The notes below the pieces were generated by a model. It was not told where the DNA came from. It did not search any database and saw only the letters and a program-made list of their open reading frames with translations. A program made the translations under genes and the position numbers. Positions 1 through 8,224 of a DNA stretch of 32,719 nt are shown one piece after another (positions within the stretch are counted from its first letter, which is position 1; every line of letters begins with the position of its first letter). Origin of the DNA: an uncultured Bacteroidia bacterium (GTDB taxonomy: Bacteria > Bacteroidota > Bacteroidia > Bacteroidales > Prolixibacteraceae); contig CAIYPA010000537.1 in the NCBI GenBank assembly GCA_903927965.1, positions 1-32,719 of the forward strand. The letters are read 5' to 3'.

Positions 1-3
1 CCT

Positions 4-17
4 GGGGCTGAAGCCCC
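4..17. repeat. Short GC-rich hairpin at the window edge
   Basis: A perfect 6-bp inverted repeat (GGGGCT/AGCCCC) with a 2-nt loop. It resembles the small dispersed hairpins found between genes elsewhere in this window. It is cut off from its context by the window edge, so nothing can be said about the gene to its left. Confidence 0.4.
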
Positions 18-104
18 TTTATGTCCCAACGCACAAAAATAGCCGGAAAAAAATATTTTTCAACTCACTGCAACTACTTATTTCTCAATTACTTTTTTCC
101 CAGG

Positions 105-780
105 CTGAATCGCTGTCTTAGCGAGCTTTGCGCGAAATTATTGCCTTTTTTATGTCTCGCAAAGTACGCGAAGTTACGCAAAGGCTTGTTTATTAGATTC
201 TTTGCGATCTTAGCGGTCTTTGCGTGAAATTATTGCCTATTATGTCTCGCAAAGTACGCGAAGTTACGCAAAGGCTTGTTTCATAGATTCTTTGCGGTCT
301 TAGCGGTCTTTGCGCGAAATTAGTGCTTTTTTATGTCTCGCAAAGTACGCGAAGTTACGCAAAGTCTTGTTTATTAGATCCTTTGCGGTCTTAGCGAGCT
401 TAGCGCGAAATTATTGCTTTTTATGTCTCGCAAAGTACGTAGAGTTACGCAAAGGCTTTCATATTTAAATCCTTTGCGTTCTTAACGATCTTTGCGCGAA
501 ATTATTGCCTATTATGTCTCGGAAAGTACGCAGAGTTACGCAAAGGCTTGTTTTTTAGATCCTTTGCGGTCTTAGCGAGCTTTGCGCGAAACTTTTTTAT
601 ATGTCTCGCAAAGTACGCGAAGTTACGCAAAGTCTTGTTTATTAGATCCTTTGCGATCTTAGCGGTCTTTGCGTGAAATTAGTTCTTTTTTATGTCTCGC
701 AAAGTACGCAGAGTTACGCAAAGGCTTGTTTATTAGATACTTTGCGGTCATAGCGAGCTTTGCGCGAAATTACACAAGGG
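105..780. repeat. Tandem array of ~90-bp hairpin-forming units
   Basis: Seven near-identical units begin at about 151, 241, 332, 422, 513, 600 and 691, and the right half of an eighth lies at 105-150. The period is 87-91 bp. Each unit is an imperfect palindrome. Its left arm carries spaced CGCAAAG / CGCGAAG / CGCAAAG motifs, and its right arm carries the complementary CTTTGCG...CTTTGCGCG. The two arms are separated by a short A/T-rich loop. Small open frames here run through the repeats and are not credible genes. The array fills the whole stretch downstream of the GH92 gene; no gene is seen in it. Confidence 0.9.
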
Positions 781-3015
781 TCACTTTACCTGTTCTGTTC
801 CCCAATTTTTGTTCGGGTGGTCGCCCATCACAAATTCAAGGGTTCCTCCGGCTATGATATCCGCATGTTTGATCCACGCCGTGTTCAGCTCTTCGCCGTT
901 CAGAGTTGCCGATTGGATGTATTTATTCCGTTTTGAAACATTCTCCGCTATAATCGTAAATGTCATATTATTAGGAAGTTTGATTTCAACTTTTGGGAAG
1001 AAGGGACTCCCGATCGCATACAACCCACTGCCCGGGGTCACAGGATAAAATCCCATTGCAGAGAAAACATACCACGAGCAAAGCGCACCGCCATCCTCAT
1101 CACCCGATAATCCCAGGGGCGTATCATCAAACCACATCTCCATGATTTCCCGGATCCTACGCTGGGTTTTCCATGCCTTTCCAACATAATTGTACAAATA
1201 GGGAACATGGAATGAAGGTTCGTTTCCTGCAGGGAACATGCCGTTCAAGCCTGAAGAATCGGGTGACTTTCCCATAAATTGCCATTTCGACATCCTTGTA
1301 GGTTCGTTGAACAGGTTATCCAGTTTTTGGGTAAAAGGTTCTGGCCCACCCATGAGTCCGATCAGACCAGGAATATCGTGCAAAACGTTGAAATTCCAGA
1401 TGTAGGCATTGTTTTCCGTAAAATACATCCTGCTGCCAATCCCACCCGATGTTTGCGGATCAAAAGGTGTTACCCAATTGCCATCTGCCATTTTGGGCGA
1501 CATGAAACCATTTGCAGGATTATACACATTGCAGTAATTCTGGGAACGTTTACTGAAATAATTGTAATCCTCTGTCTTACCGAGAGAATTTGCGAGTTGT
1601 GCAAGGCACCAGTCGTCGAAACTATGTTCCAAGGTTACCGACACCGATTGACGTTTTTCAAAGTCCTGAACCATTGGCACAGGTTCAGGCGCACCTTCCG
1701 GCAAGGCAGGATACCAACCATTTTTAAGATAAAAACTGTCGAGCGAACACATCGGGCCTGACCGCCAGGGGAGCATCGTACCACTGACCGCATTTTTCCG
1801 CAACCCTTCGTACCCCTTCTCGACATCGAAACCAGTCCCACCCTTCTGATAGGTGTCCCACAGCAGGGCTGCCGAATGGAACCCGATCATGGCAGAAAAA
1901 TCGCCATAGAACTGAGGAAAAGATGGCATCCAACCGCTTTGTTCATACATCTTTACATACGACTCTACCATATCCACCTCTTTTTCGGGTTCCAAAAGAA
2001 AAAGCAAGGGGTGATGGCTCCTGAAGGTGTCCCATAACCAGTCGTCAACATAAAAAGGACGGCCATTGTCATCGTGGACTTTTTTGTCATATCCGCTGAA
2101 ATACCTGCCATTTTCCGAAATATTCACCATCCGTTCAAGACCACGGTAAAGTGAAGTATAAAAGATCCTTAACTGCCGTTCGGTGCCGCCGGTTACCTGA
2201 ATACGATCCAGTGCATCTTTCCATATTTTGTAACTTTCGTCTGCAACCTGTTCAAAGAGTTTACCTTCGGTTTCACGATAAAGATTGTCTTTTGCCTGAT
2301 TTTCATCAATATAGGAGATGCCAATCCGAACTTCGAGTGGTATCGCAATTTCATTGAAAGTCGCGTAGCTGCCAATTTTCTTCCCTTTGATGATCGAATC
2401 GCCTTCCAAAACCTTTCCATTTGCAAATGTCCCGTTCTGGTCGAAAGGTCTTGAAAATTGGGCATAGAAAAATTGTTTGGTTCCTTCCGATTCTTCCCAA
2501 CCTTTGATTGCATCTTTCCCATCAATTGTAAATGAGGCATTTCCGTTGGAGCGGAAAATGACATTCGATTTTTCTTTATCCTCAAAATTGAAGCGATAGA
2601 TAACCGCCTTTTCCGTTGTGGTCCAGTCGGCGACAATATTGGGTTCTTCGAGCCATACCTGATGGTGCCAGGGATGCACCTCTTCGAGATCATGGTCGTA
2701 AGTTGCAGCATTGGTGGTCTGATTGGCTGAAACTTCCCCTTTGGTGGCCATCAATTCTGTGACATGCCCATTCCTGTATGCTGGCATATTGACTGCAAAA
2801 CCATAGATCTTGTCCGAAAGGTAACGGTCGCCAAGCCCCGGTCGCGTAACCGGATAAACTCTTGCCATTCCATGCGGCCGGTGGACAGTCGGGTTTTTTG
2901 TGGTCAGCAAAGGTGCCACCCCTCCGATATTCGGATCGACATATTTTGTAACATCAACATTGTTGCAGCCCACCATGACGAGTGTCAGGATGAAAAGCAG
3001 TTTATTTATTTTCAT
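781..3015 (-). CDS. GH92 family alpha-mannosidase, lipoprotein
   Basis: 744-residue glycoside hydrolase of family 92, a family of Ca2+-dependent exo-alpha-mannosidases acting on N-glycans and mannans. The N-terminus is a lipoprotein signal with lipobox MVGC (Cys17), so the enzyme is probably membrane-anchored in the periplasm or on the surface. Family marks are VDPNIGG (26-32), the WLWDTFRSHHPL block (326-337), SGWMPSFPQFYGD (360-372), and SWYVFSAMGFYPV (647-659). By alignment from memory with Bacteroides GH92 enzymes, Glu534 in TENNAYIW would be the catalytic acid and Asp639/Asp641 in GDED the base region. The acid motif departs from the usual EGNAWQY, which may alter linkage preference. It is the last gene of the mannosidase cluster, with the hairpin array directly downstream. 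Family assignment is firm; substrate is inferred. Confidence 0.93.
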   Translation of the reverse strand: MKINKLLFILTLVMVGCNNVDVTKYVDPNIGGVAPLLTTKNPTVHRPHGMARVYPVTRPGLGDRYLSDKIYGFAVNMPAYRNGHVTELMATKGEVSANQTTNAATYDHDLEEVHPWHHQVWLEEPNIVADWTTTEKAVIYRFNFEDKEKSNVIFRSNGNASFTIDGKDAIKGWEESEGTKQFFYAQFSRPFDQNGTFANGKVLEGDSIIKGKKIGSYATFNEIAIPLEVRIGISYIDENQAKDNLYRETEGKLFEQVADESYKIWKDALDRIQVTGGTERQLRIFYTSLYRGLERMVNISENGRYFSGYDKKVHDDNGRPFYVDDWLWDTFRSHHPLLFLLEPEKEVDMVESYVKMYEQSGWMPSFPQFYGDFSAMIGFHSAALLWDTYQKGGTGFDVEKGYEGLRKNAVSGTMLPWRSGPMCSLDSFYLKNGWYPALPEGAPEPVPMVQDFEKRQSVSVTLEHSFDDWCLAQLANSLGKTEDYNYFSKRSQNYCNVYNPANGFMSPKMADGNWVTPFDPQTSGGIGSRMYFTENNAYIWNFNVLHDIPGLIGLMGGPEPFTQKLDNLFNEPTRMSKWQFMGKSPDSSGLNGMFPAGNEPSFHVPYLYNYVGKAWKTQRRIREIMEMWFDDTPLGLSGDEDGGALCSWYVFSAMGFYPVTPGSGLYAIGSPFFPKVEIKLPNNMTFTIIAENVSKRNKYIQSATLNGEELNTAWIKHADIIAGGTLEFVMGDHPNKNWGTEQVK

Positions 3016-3092
3016 GAAGTAATTTCTTTAAATGTGCCAAATTATAATAGCCTAAATACCAATTAATTGAGCTAAATGGAGAAACTCGCTTC

Positions 3093-3179
3093 TGCCACAA
3101 AGGCTCGAAGGCACAAAGCTTCACAAAAGTCTATATTATAATACTTTGTGAATCTTAGAGACTTGGTGTCTTTGTGGCA
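3093..3179. repeat. Solo 87-bp palindromic repeat
   Basis: An imperfect inverted repeat bounded by TGCCACAAAG and CTTTGTGGCA. The internal spacing of CACAAAG-type motifs is the same as in the units at 105-780, but CA replaces CG. It looks like a diverged single copy of the same hairpin family. It lies between the GH92 gene and the nuclease-like gene, in a 239-bp gap with no gene. Confidence 0.75.
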
Positions 3180-3254
3180 TAGTTCGGTTGAGACTTTCTA
3201 TCCTATAAACTGTCTGCTGTAGTGATAGCAAGCCTTGGTTACGCACAGTAGATT

Positions 3255-3740
3255 TTATAATATTTTGTTACCAATAGTTTCATTTTCCCAATAGGAAAAA
3301 TCAATAAACTTATTGTCTTTTAACTTTTGAATATGTCTGTCGCTAAAATTAAGTGAATATCCATGCAAAGATTTGTCTAAGATTCCTCCAATTTTGTCCG
3401 CTGGCAAGATAAATACATATATCTTATTTATGTCTTCATAACAAATTACTACCGCAAATAACGAAATGAAATTAAATTTTTCTGAGTAATTCTTTAAATG
3501 TTCAAGATCCTTGTCTGTTATTGTGTACATTTTGCTCTCTGGTGTCCCTTTCCAGAAATTTCTTGTTTTAACGGAGATTGCATATCTCTTGTCCTCAAAT
3601 ATCGAATTCAAGTCTGCACCAACGTGGTCTGCATTTGTAACCTCGTGTCCTTTCCGAATTAAAACATAATTAACAAGTTTTTCTCCAAAGTCACCGATTT
3701 GTTTTGGGGATCGCGTAGATTGATAATTACTTCCGCCCAT
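3255..3740 (-). CDS. PD-(D/E)XK nuclease-like protein
   Basis: 161-residue protein that I do not recognise as a named family. The pattern fits a restriction-endonuclease-like fold: an N-terminal helix with GDFGEKLVNYVL (Glu20), then GADLNS (Asp43), then a strand AISVKTR ending in Lys58. This is the order of acidic residue, Asp and Lys in PD-(D/E)XK nucleases. The acid normally two residues before the Lys is Ser56 here, so activity is uncertain, although some nucleases migrate or replace that acid. The gene is visibly richer in A/T than the glycosidase genes on either side and has no metabolic link to them. It sits 74 bp after GH38 and next to a solo palindromic repeat, which suggests an acquired insertion into the cluster. 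The ATG at 3740 is the only obvious start. No signal peptide, so probably cytoplasmic. Confidence 0.6.
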   Translation of the reverse strand: MGGSNYQSTRSPKQIGDFGEKLVNYVLIRKGHEVTNADHVGADLNSIFEDKRYAISVKTRNFWKGTPESKMYTITDKDLEHLKNYSEKFNFISLFAVVICYEDINKIYVFILPADKIGGILDKSLHGYSLNFSDRHIQKLKDNKFIDFSYWENETIGNKIL

Positions 3741-3814
3741 ATATTTCTATTTATTATTTTGTTGTTTGTTTTTCTATCTATTGTGCAAAACATTTTTCTA
3801 TAATCAAATTCTTA

Positions 3815-6703
3815 TCAAAATTCCACCTCGATAAACTTCACCTCATAAGGTTTGAGCTGTATCGAACTGAGCGGTTGCCCGATCTGTTTTCCAACAACGT
3901 TCACTTCTGTGAGCTTTTTGATCGACTTCCCGGGAACGGCCAATGACAATTTCACTTCGGCAGATTGACCCTCCAATTCACGGAAGTGGAGCAGGACCGA
4001 TCCATTTCCCTTAAAGGCAGGGCGGCTGTTGACCAGCATGGCATTGGGTGATCCCGATATTTTCAAGGTCTCCAGCAATGGTGATTTCAACTCATCAGCC
4101 CCAGCCGGAAATGTCCGTGTCGGGAACGGATTCCTGACACCCCAGGTATATTTTGTGGCAAAGGTATTGGTCGTATCAGCCGAAGAGGTGATCTGGTAGC
4201 TCCAGCTGAACGCACCTTCCTGGTAAGCCCTGAAATTTGTCATCCAGTAATTGTTCATCACCCACGAATAGAGCCAGGTTTTCCCCTGTTTGGGATGGCG
4301 CTCGTATTTGTTCATGTTGAAATCGCTGAAATGCCAGAGTGGGACCTCATTGCTGACCACCACGACCTGCCCTTTTTTGCCCCTGACAGATACAAAGTTT
4401 TGGGCCACGTTCCAGTCGGACGATGATCCTGGAAGTTGCTGCCCTTGTGTCAATGCACCACCTATCGTTTCAAAAACGATCCTTGAGTCGGGAAGCGATA
4501 TCGGGAAGGCGACATAAAGTGCCTCCGGATCGGTAATGATCAGTTTATGCGCCATGTATTTGAACTCAATTTTCTTTACATTTTTATATAGCCTGATTTC
4601 CAGGTCAATCCCTTTAGGAGTTCCATCCTTGCTTTTTTCGCACCCTTCGAGATCGGATGTGATTTTCACACTTTCCCAAACCTGTCCATTTGTTCCTTTG
4701 TCGATCTTAACGTTGGAAACAGTCGTATGGACAAATGGGGCTACATCGCGTTTTTGGGAAGTCTCGCGGACCATCTGCCCCAGGTTGTATGGATTGGCCT
4801 TGTCGGCAAGTTCCTGATCAAGGGCTTTGTCCATCAAACTACTGATTGCACCAGTCTCTTTGTTGATGACAATTTTATAGAATTGATTTTCAATTATTTC
4901 TATATTTCCATTTGTTTCCTCCTTCATCCCTTCGTTTCCCAATTCAATCTTAAGCGCTTTGTATCCCATTGCCGGGATATCGTTGACTTCCAGTACCCAC
5001 CATGCACCTTCGGCACGTTTTGACAAGATCTGGGCAGGGACTTCCTTACCCGTGGCGATGTCGATGATCTTCACTTTGTTCTTAATTGGAAGTACTTCAT
5101 AATCAATAAATAACTGAATATCCCCCGAACGTGGCCAACCCATGGAATTCATGGCGTAAATCAATGGGAAACCTGCCTTTTTCAGGAATGGCTGGAAGCG
5201 GGCCAATGCCTCTTCGTTGATCAGGGTCACCTTCTTTAACGCTTCCCACGAATAGGCGCCTTTCATGAGCCATTGTTTGGTAGAATTTTCGGAATAGGGG
5301 TGACTGATGCTTTCGTCGGCTCCACAGGTATGCTCGTCGAAAAAGATCGCATTCTCGCTGATATGATCCAGATTTGTTTCCAGGGCTGGGCTCAATTCGC
5401 CGCCCATCAGCGAAACCATCGCAAAGAGCCCTTCGTCAACCTGTTTTAAATTCTGTGTCTTGCGAACTTCGGCGGTTTCGCGCGATGTCGAGCCATAACC
5501 ATCTGTCCACCAATCGAGCCAGGCATTGCGGCAAACCGGCAATTGGTTTGCATACTTTTTCTCAACATATTCAAAAAATTCACTGACCACCGATAGCCTG
5601 AGCTTTGGGGATTCGTATTTGGCGTTCCATTGCTTTACCAACTCACAAGCTGCCGTCGAAGGAGGTGCATTGTCGGTAAAATAGCCCGAAAACTGGATGG
5701 CAATCCGGTCGAACGGAAAGTTTTTGGCATCAAGATCAGCTAGGTGGCCCAACATGTTTGCGGCCTTAAGTTCCTGGGTCTCCATTCCCATGAAATTGCC
5801 TGTCATGTAATGGTCGGCCCGGAAGGCAAGGACTTTTTCCCCAGATGGCGATTCCCACCAAAAGGCTGTGGGTTTGTCGAACGGCAGGACGGAGCGCGTT
5901 TCGTTGATGCCCATGTTGAGGTATTTGATCCCTGTGTTTTTAAAATAGTCGGGCATACACCAGGCAATTCCGTTCACATCGTTCTGCATGGTCGTTTTTA
6001 CGGGAATGTTCAACTTGCTGAATTCCTTGAGGGGCTGAAGAAAGTCGTACATCAGGTTTTCATCCGAGATCTCGGCCATGTTGGCATACATCCCGGTGAC
6101 CTCGATCCGTCCTTCGGAGATCCGCTGCATAAACCTTTTAATCTGGGATGCAGGTCTTGAACGCAAGTATTCGCGTGTGACCCAGGCCGATTCGCAGGTC
6201 CACCTGAACTTGGCATCATCGGGGAGGTTGTCGGTCTTGTCGCAATAATCGAGGGCGTAGTCAATGTACCGCATGTGTTCCGCAAGGATCTCGGATTGGG
6301 GACGGGTATAGCCAATATCGGTATGTGAATGTTGTACAAAGTACACCTGCCATTTCTTTACAGGAATCATTGTAACAGGGTAATTTCCAGCATATTTTTG
6401 ATCACCTTTCACTGTTACAATTATTTTCTTGGGGGAGGAGACCGATGCTACATCCAATAAAATCTTGTTGTCCCCTTTTTTAAGGGTTGCTTTTTTGAGT
6501 TCCTTACTGGAATTGTAAAACGAAATTTCGGAACTCCCGTCGGCCTTTATTTCTGCAATAAGCTGTTGAAACATTTTGCCGTTTAGCTTAAACAAGACCG
6601 GGGCATTTTTAAAAGCAACACCCATCTTTTCAGGCGTTTGTGAATGTCCAGCGAATGTGCAGGACAGGATTAATACCATCAGTACAAAAAGGTTCTTTTT
6701 CAT
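3815..6703 (-). CDS. GH38 family alpha-mannosidase, secreted
   Basis: 962-residue glycoside hydrolase family 38 alpha-mannosidase, a retaining, Zn2+-dependent family. A Sec signal peptide is present (about residues 1-21). An extra N-terminal beta-rich segment (about 25-115) precedes the catalytic domain. The zinc-site motif HSHTDIGY lies at 125-132 (His127, Asp129 as ligands). The candidate nucleophile is Asp242 in MQNDVNG. Residues beyond ~600 form the usual beta-sandwich C-terminal domains. Length is within the range of bacterial GH38 proteins. The start is 20 bp from the stop of the beta-propeller glycosidase, so the two are almost certainly co-transcribed. The leader between them is a run of TTAATTAATTAAT rather than a Shine-Dalgarno. 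With GH92 nearby the pair suggests degradation of alpha-mannosidic glycans; the precise substrate is inference. Confidence 0.93.
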   Translation of the reverse strand: MKKNLFVLMVLILSCTFAGHSQTPEKMGVAFKNAPVLFKLNGKMFQQLIAEIKADGSSEISFYNSSKELKKATLKKGDNKILLDVASVSSPKKIIVTVKGDQKYAGNYPVTMIPVKKWQVYFVQHSHTDIGYTRPQSEILAEHMRYIDYALDYCDKTDNLPDDAKFRWTCESAWVTREYLRSRPASQIKRFMQRISEGRIEVTGMYANMAEISDENLMYDFLQPLKEFSKLNIPVKTTMQNDVNGIAWCMPDYFKNTGIKYLNMGINETRSVLPFDKPTAFWWESPSGEKVLAFRADHYMTGNFMGMETQELKAANMLGHLADLDAKNFPFDRIAIQFSGYFTDNAPPSTAACELVKQWNAKYESPKLRLSVVSEFFEYVEKKYANQLPVCRNAWLDWWTDGYGSTSRETAEVRKTQNLKQVDEGLFAMVSLMGGELSPALETNLDHISENAIFFDEHTCGADESISHPYSENSTKQWLMKGAYSWEALKKVTLINEEALARFQPFLKKAGFPLIYAMNSMGWPRSGDIQLFIDYEVLPIKNKVKIIDIATGKEVPAQILSKRAEGAWWVLEVNDIPAMGYKALKIELGNEGMKEETNGNIEIIENQFYKIVINKETGAISSLMDKALDQELADKANPYNLGQMVRETSQKRDVAPFVHTTVSNVKIDKGTNGQVWESVKITSDLEGCEKSKDGTPKGIDLEIRLYKNVKKIEFKYMAHKLIITDPEALYVAFPISLPDSRIVFETIGGALTQGQQLPGSSSDWNVAQNFVSVRGKKGQVVVVSNEVPLWHFSDFNMNKYERHPKQGKTWLYSWVMNNYWMTNFRAYQEGAFSWSYQITSSADTTNTFATKYTWGVRNPFPTRTFPAGADELKSPLLETLKISGSPNAMLVNSRPAFKGNGSVLLHFRELEGQSAEVKLSLAVPGKSIKKLTEVNVVGKQIGQPLSSIQLKPYEVKFIEVEF

Positions 6704-6723
6704 ATGATTTGCTAATTAATTAA

Positions 6724-7836
6724 TTAATATTCAGACTTATAATAAAGGTTGCTTACTCCCTTGTCCAGCGAGGTGGCCACTGCAATTCCCCTGTTGTCTT
6801 TTTTATCGACCGAACAATAGAAGTGATAAACAACGCCTTTCCATTTGACAACACAAGGTTTGTGTGCATAAACTTCGTCATAATTTTCGGAAGGCTTGAT
6901 CAGGTCATCGCCTGTCCAGTCGGTCCAGTTGACAAGGTCGTAGGAGCAGGCAAAACGGTCGAAGGCATCTTTTCTCCCCTCTGGCCAGAAGGCCCCAAAA
7001 TAGAACATCACCCAAAGATCACCCATCTTTTGAAGGGTTGCATCGCCAGTAATGCCCCGGTGATGGTTCAGGACCGGATCTTTGAGGAACCGTTTCCAGT
7101 TAAGCATATCGTCCGAAACGGCCATGCCAATCCGCTCAGCACCTTTCTTGCTGTTTAAACTGTCACCATTGGCGTTATAGTACATCACAAATTCGTGGCC
7201 GGTGAGTTTCTGCTTGTCCCAAACCACGGAACTTTTGTATTGTGTGACATTTTCCCACCAACGGACATCCTTGTCGGTACTCGCCAAAACTGGGTGGTCA
7301 AAAAGTTGCCATTCATGTACGGTTGAAGGATCTTTTTCTGTAAATGCCATTCCGATTGAGAGTTGTCCAGCTTCATAGCCCCGTTTGTTCCCGCCAAGGT
7401 ACGACATCCAGTGTTTTCCATTGTAATCGGGCCATTGATAACTTCCTCCCCATTCAGGGTCCTGCAATGCGATGTATCCGCCTTTCTGGTTGCTGTCCCA
7501 CCGTGTGGTATCGGCAGAAAATGAGAGGATTGGCCCCATGGTTTCCCAATAGAGGAGGTTGTTGCTTTTGGCCAGCCAGGTTTCGTAGCCCCGGCCGTCA
7601 TAGACAATATAGGTCATATACCACATTTCACCTTTGCGGAAAATGGAGGGGCAGTCCACCTTTTTCTTCGCGGTTGGGGGAACCAAGACCAACCCATATT
7701 TAAAAGGGGTCTTCACCTCTTCGTAAACTTTTTGCATTTGGTTGGCGGGAACAGGGGTAAGTTTGGGTTGGGCCAATGCGGTAGTAAGTTGGACGAATAA
7801 GGCATTTATGACAATTAACAGAATGGTTTTCAGCAT
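6724..7836 (-). CDS. Five-bladed beta-propeller glycosidase (GH43/GH130-like), secreted
   Basis: 370-residue secreted protein with a signal peptide ending around ALA-Q at residue 23. The body has repeated blades typical of the GH43/GH32/GH68/GH130 five-bladed propeller fold: VDCPSIFRKGEMWYMTYI near 60-77, AKSNNLLYWE near 89-98, GMAVSDDMLNWKRF, GDLWVMFYFGAFW and KPCVVKWKGVVYHFYCSV. Asp61 in the first blade is at the position where these families carry a catalytic Asp. I cannot settle the family number or linkage. The partner mannosidases would suit a mannoside- or GH130-type role, but that is inference from context. It is the first gene of a two-gene unit with GH38, 20 bp apart, and its own leader also carries a TTAATTAATT tract. 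Confidence 0.75.
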   Translation of the reverse strand: MLKTILLIVINALFVQLTTALAQPKLTPVPANQMQKVYEEVKTPFKYGLVLVPPTAKKKVDCPSIFRKGEMWYMTYIVYDGRGYETWLAKSNNLLYWETMGPILSFSADTTRWDSNQKGGYIALQDPEWGGSYQWPDYNGKHWMSYLGGNKRGYEAGQLSIGMAFTEKDPSTVHEWQLFDHPVLASTDKDVRWWENVTQYKSSVVWDKQKLTGHEFVMYYNANGDSLNSKKGAERIGMAVSDDMLNWKRFLKDPVLNHHRGITGDATLQKMGDLWVMFYFGAFWPEGRKDAFDRFACSYDLVNWTDWTGDDLIKPSENYDEVYAHKPCVVKWKGVVYHFYCSVDKKDNRGIAVATSLDKGVSNLYYKSEY

Positions 7837-7906
7837 TATAGAATCTCTAGTAAGTTAATTAATTAATTGTTATTTCAGAATAAGATGATGTAAAACCAAT
7901 GATGTT

Positions 7907-8153
7907 TATCCGCTACGCGGAAAACGACATGAATATCCGCTGTTTCTCTACAATACTTTATCAGCTACGCTGAAAATACCCTGCAAAAGATTGATTATTA
8001 ATAACATATATCACTCTGATGAAATTTCCCTGCAAGAGATTCAAAATTGCCGAGCTTCTATCACTCTACTGAAATTTCCACCAAGAGATTGAATATTGCA
8101 GAACTTCTATCACACTTCTGAAAATTCTCCGTAGGAGATTCACTATTGTAGAA
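7907..8153. repeat. Degenerate 50-bp tandem repeat
   Basis: Five diverged units start at about 7907, 7959, 8009, 8059 and 8108. Each opens with TATC, has GAAA around base 15 and AGATT near base 30 (clearest in the last four), and ends near ATTG-CAGAACTTC. The near-constant 50-bp period with 20-40% divergence points to an old tandem duplication. It fills the 388-bp gap between the beta-propeller glycosidase and the URO-D-like gene; no gene is seen here. Confidence 0.7.
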
Positions 8154-8172
8154 AAAGAAAGATAATAACAGG

Positions 8173-8194
8173 GTTTACCTCGTAGAGGTTAAAC
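8173..8194. terminator. Palindrome after the URO-D-like gene, possible transcript end
   Basis: The sequence GTTT-ACCTC-GTA-GAGGT-TAAAC forms a 9-bp stem with one bulge, 30 bp beyond the stop of the URO-D-like gene. There is no clear U tract, so a terminator role is only a guess; a dispersed palindromic repeat is equally likely. Confidence 0.35.
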
Positions 8195-8224
8195 TTGATG
8201 GACCCTTTAATATTCGTTCCATTT

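Noticed and set aside
105-780. Tandem units considered as a CRISPR array
   Set aside because: The whole unit is repeated, including the would-be spacer, and the repeat is a long palindrome; no unique spacers.
21-857. Small plus-strand open frames at 21-227 and 669-857
   Set aside because: They run through the tandem hairpin units, and the similar peptide in both simply reflects the repeat.
2193-2711. 172-codon minus-strand frame inside the GH92 gene
   Set aside because: Overlaps a firmly identified GH92 coding region in another frame; no independent support.
7907-8153. 50-bp periodic repeat considered as a second CRISPR array
   Set aside because: The units are diverged along their whole length, with no invariant repeat and unique spacer blocks.
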